Part shown: one piece after another, positions 4,223 through 5,454 of the stretch
Layout: every line of letters starts with the position of its first letter
Numbering within the stretch: the first letter of the stretch is position 1
NCBI GenBank assembly: GCA_022508685.1
Contig: JAFLUS010000160.1
Coordinates: 1-5,454, forward strand
DNA: 5,454 bases
Direction of reading: 5' to 3'
Source of the DNA: Prevotellaceae bacterium
Lineage (GTDB): Bacteria; Bacteroidota; Bacteroidia; Bacteroidales; Bacteroidaceae
The notes under the pieces: generated by a model
Told to the model about the DNA's origin: nothing
The model's input: only the letters and a program-made list of their open reading frames with translations
The model's database searches: none
Translations under genes and position numbers: made by a program

Positions 4223-5454
4223 ATGAACGAAGTGGTGCAGAAGCCGCAGACCTACCGCCGTCGGCAGACGCAGGTGGTGAACGTGGGTGGCGTGCCGATG
4301 GGTGGCGACCACCCCATCCGCGTGCAGTCGATGACCAACACGTCGACGATGGATACGGAGGCGTGTGTGGAGCAAATTCTGCGCATCGTGGCTGCCGGAG
4401 GCGAGTATGTGCGCCTGACGACGCAAGGGCTGAAAGAGGCAAAAAACCTCGAATTCATCGGGAAAAACCTGCGTTCGCGCGGCTGCAACGTGCCATTGGT
4501 GGCAGACGTGCATTTCAACGCCTATGTGGCAGATGAGGCTGCACAATATGCACAAAAGGTGCGCGTCAATCCCGGCAACTATGTCGACCCCGCGCGGAAG
4601 TTTGCCCACATCGACTATACGGATGCCGAATATGCCGATGAAATCGGGAAAATTGAACAGAAATTCGTCCCCTTTCTGCGCATTTGCAAGGAACACCACA
4701 CGGCAGTCCGCATCGGTGTAAATCATGGTTCGTTGAGCGACCGCATCATGTCGCGCTATGGCGATACACCCGAAGGAATGGTGGAATCGTGCATGGAGTT
4801 TCTGCGCATTTGCGTGCGTGAGCAATTTACGGACGTCGTGATTTCTATCAAAGCCAGCAACACGGTCGTGATGGTGACGACGGTGCGTCTGCTCGTGCAG
4901 GCAATGGAGCGCGAACAGATGGCGTTCCCATTGCATTTGGGCGTTACCGAAGCCGGTGAAGGCGAGGACGGACGCATCAAGTCTGCCGTTGGCATTGGTG
5001 CGTTGCTCTGCGAAGGCATTGGCGACACCATCCGTGTTTCGCTCAGCGAAGCACCCGAACGCGAGATACCCGTTGCGCTCAAAATGGTCGAATTCATCGA
5101 GGAATGTGCCCGTCTGCGCAGCGAAGCAGAAGCGCATATTGCCGACGATACGGTGACGCTGCATCTGCACGAGACGGATTGGGAAACGCTGCAACTGAAA
5201 GCCGCCATGGCAGTCGGTGCACTTTTCATCGACCAACGCGCCCACCGTCTGGTCATTCACAACGACGGATTTGCTGCCGAACGGCTCAACGAACTGGCGG
5301 ATGCCATTCTGCAAGCAGCGCGTATCAAGTTTACGAAACCCGAATTCATTTCGTGTCCGGGCTGCGGACGCACGCTCTACAATCTGGAAGACACGATTGC
5401 CCGCATCAAGTCGGCAATTCTTGCCCGTGCAGCCGTGAACCCACGTTTCCGCAC
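4223..5454 (+). CDS. ispG: 4-hydroxy-3-methylbut-2-enyl diphosphate synthase IspG, 3' end outside window
   Basis: IspG (GcpE) is the 4Fe-4S enzyme of the MEP pathway that reduces MEcPP to HMBPP. The reading frame is open from the ATG to the window end (410 codons), so the C terminus is missing. The N-terminal TIM barrel is complete: VQSMTNT (34-40), VRLTTQG, VADVHFN (93-99), VRVNPGNY, VRIGVNHGSLS, IKASN, HLGVTEAG (238-245), IGALLCEGIGDTIRVSLSE (ending about 276). The iron-sulfur domain begins at CPGCGRT with Cys378 and Cys381; the later Cys ligand and Glu lie beyond the edge. Between barrel and cluster domain are about 100 residues, more than the roughly 30 of E. coli but far fewer than the 250 or more I recall for the Bacteroidetes and plant type, although the last part (LQLKAAMAVGALFID) resembles the end of that inserted domain. 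The start is 1 bp after purE; there is no Shine-Dalgarno sequence. Its minus strand carries only a non-coding shadow. Confidence 0.96.
   Translation, partial: MNEVVQKPQTYRRRQTQVVNVGGVPMGGDHPIRVQSMTNTSTMDTEACVEQILRIVAAGGEYVRLTTQGLKEAKNLEFIGKNLRSRGCNVPLVADVHFNAYVADEAAQYAQKVRVNPGNYVDPARKFAHIDYTDAEYADEIGKIEQKFVPFLRICKEHHTAVRIGVNHGSLSDRIMSRYGDTPEGMVESCMEFLRICVREQFTDVVISIKASNTVVMVTTVRLLVQAMEREQMAFPLHLGVTEAGEGEDGRIKSAVGIGALLCEGIGDTIRVSLSEAPEREIPVALKMVEFIEECARLRSEAEAHIADDTVTLHLHETDWETLQLKAAMAVGALFIDQRAHRLVIHNDGFAAERLNELADAILQAARIKFTKPEFISCPGCGRTLYNLEDTIARIKSAILARAAVNPRFR

Noticed and set aside
4175..5314. A 379-codon open frame on the minus strand, opposite ispG
   Set aside because: It is the mirror of a clear, full-motif IspG frame. 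The translation is His/Phe/Arg-rich without any known fold, and no promoter or ribosome binding site accompanies it.
1..5454. CRISPR arrays, tRNA or rRNA genes, insertion sequences, riboswitches
   Set aside because: I saw no regularly spaced repeats, cloverleaf-like segments, transposase motifs, terminal inverted repeats or long structured leaders. The longest gene-free stretch is the 263-bp spacer at 545-807, explained by promoters and short palindromes.

Overview
The window looks like chromosome from a member of the order Bacteroidales, probably Prevotella-like. Three things suggest this: two promoters fit the Bacteroidetes pattern (TTTG or TTG, about 20 bp, then TAnnTTTG); most starts lack a Shine-Dalgarno sequence; and IspG carries remains of the extra domain seen in Bacteroidetes and plant IspG. 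The genus is not resolved.

Left part (1-544, minus strand): a compact, AT-rich type II toxin-antitoxin module. A ribbon-helix-helix antitoxin is followed by a YafQ/RelE-type mRNA interferase, with an ATGA start/stop overlap. The antitoxin promoter (562-592) sits inside a cluster of three ACATTTGC-type half-sites (561-600) that looks like an autoregulatory operator. The divergent spacer (545-807) also holds a 16-bp palindrome (674-689) and a strong-looking forward promoter (715-746).

Right part (808-5454, plus strand): six tightly packed genes that read as one transcription unit: thioredoxin, a very acidic 111-residue protein of unknown function, the sigma-54 factor RpoN, a PAP2-like membrane protein, PurE (purine synthesis), and IspG (MEP isoprenoid pathway, cut off by the window end). 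Gaps are 1-29 bp. I see no internal terminator and no convincing internal promoter. The genes do not form one pathway: they combine redox balance, transcription, an envelope protein, purines and isoprenoids. IspG is a 4Fe-4S enzyme, so a link to thioredoxin is possible but speculative.

I do not see a previously undescribed multi-gene system. The observations most worth checking are departures from family norms: PurE has Ala where the family usually has the second active-site His; IspG seems to have a much shortened insertion domain; the PAP2-like protein lacks most phosphatase motif residues; and a sharp base-composition step separates the toxin-antitoxin module from the housekeeping genes.
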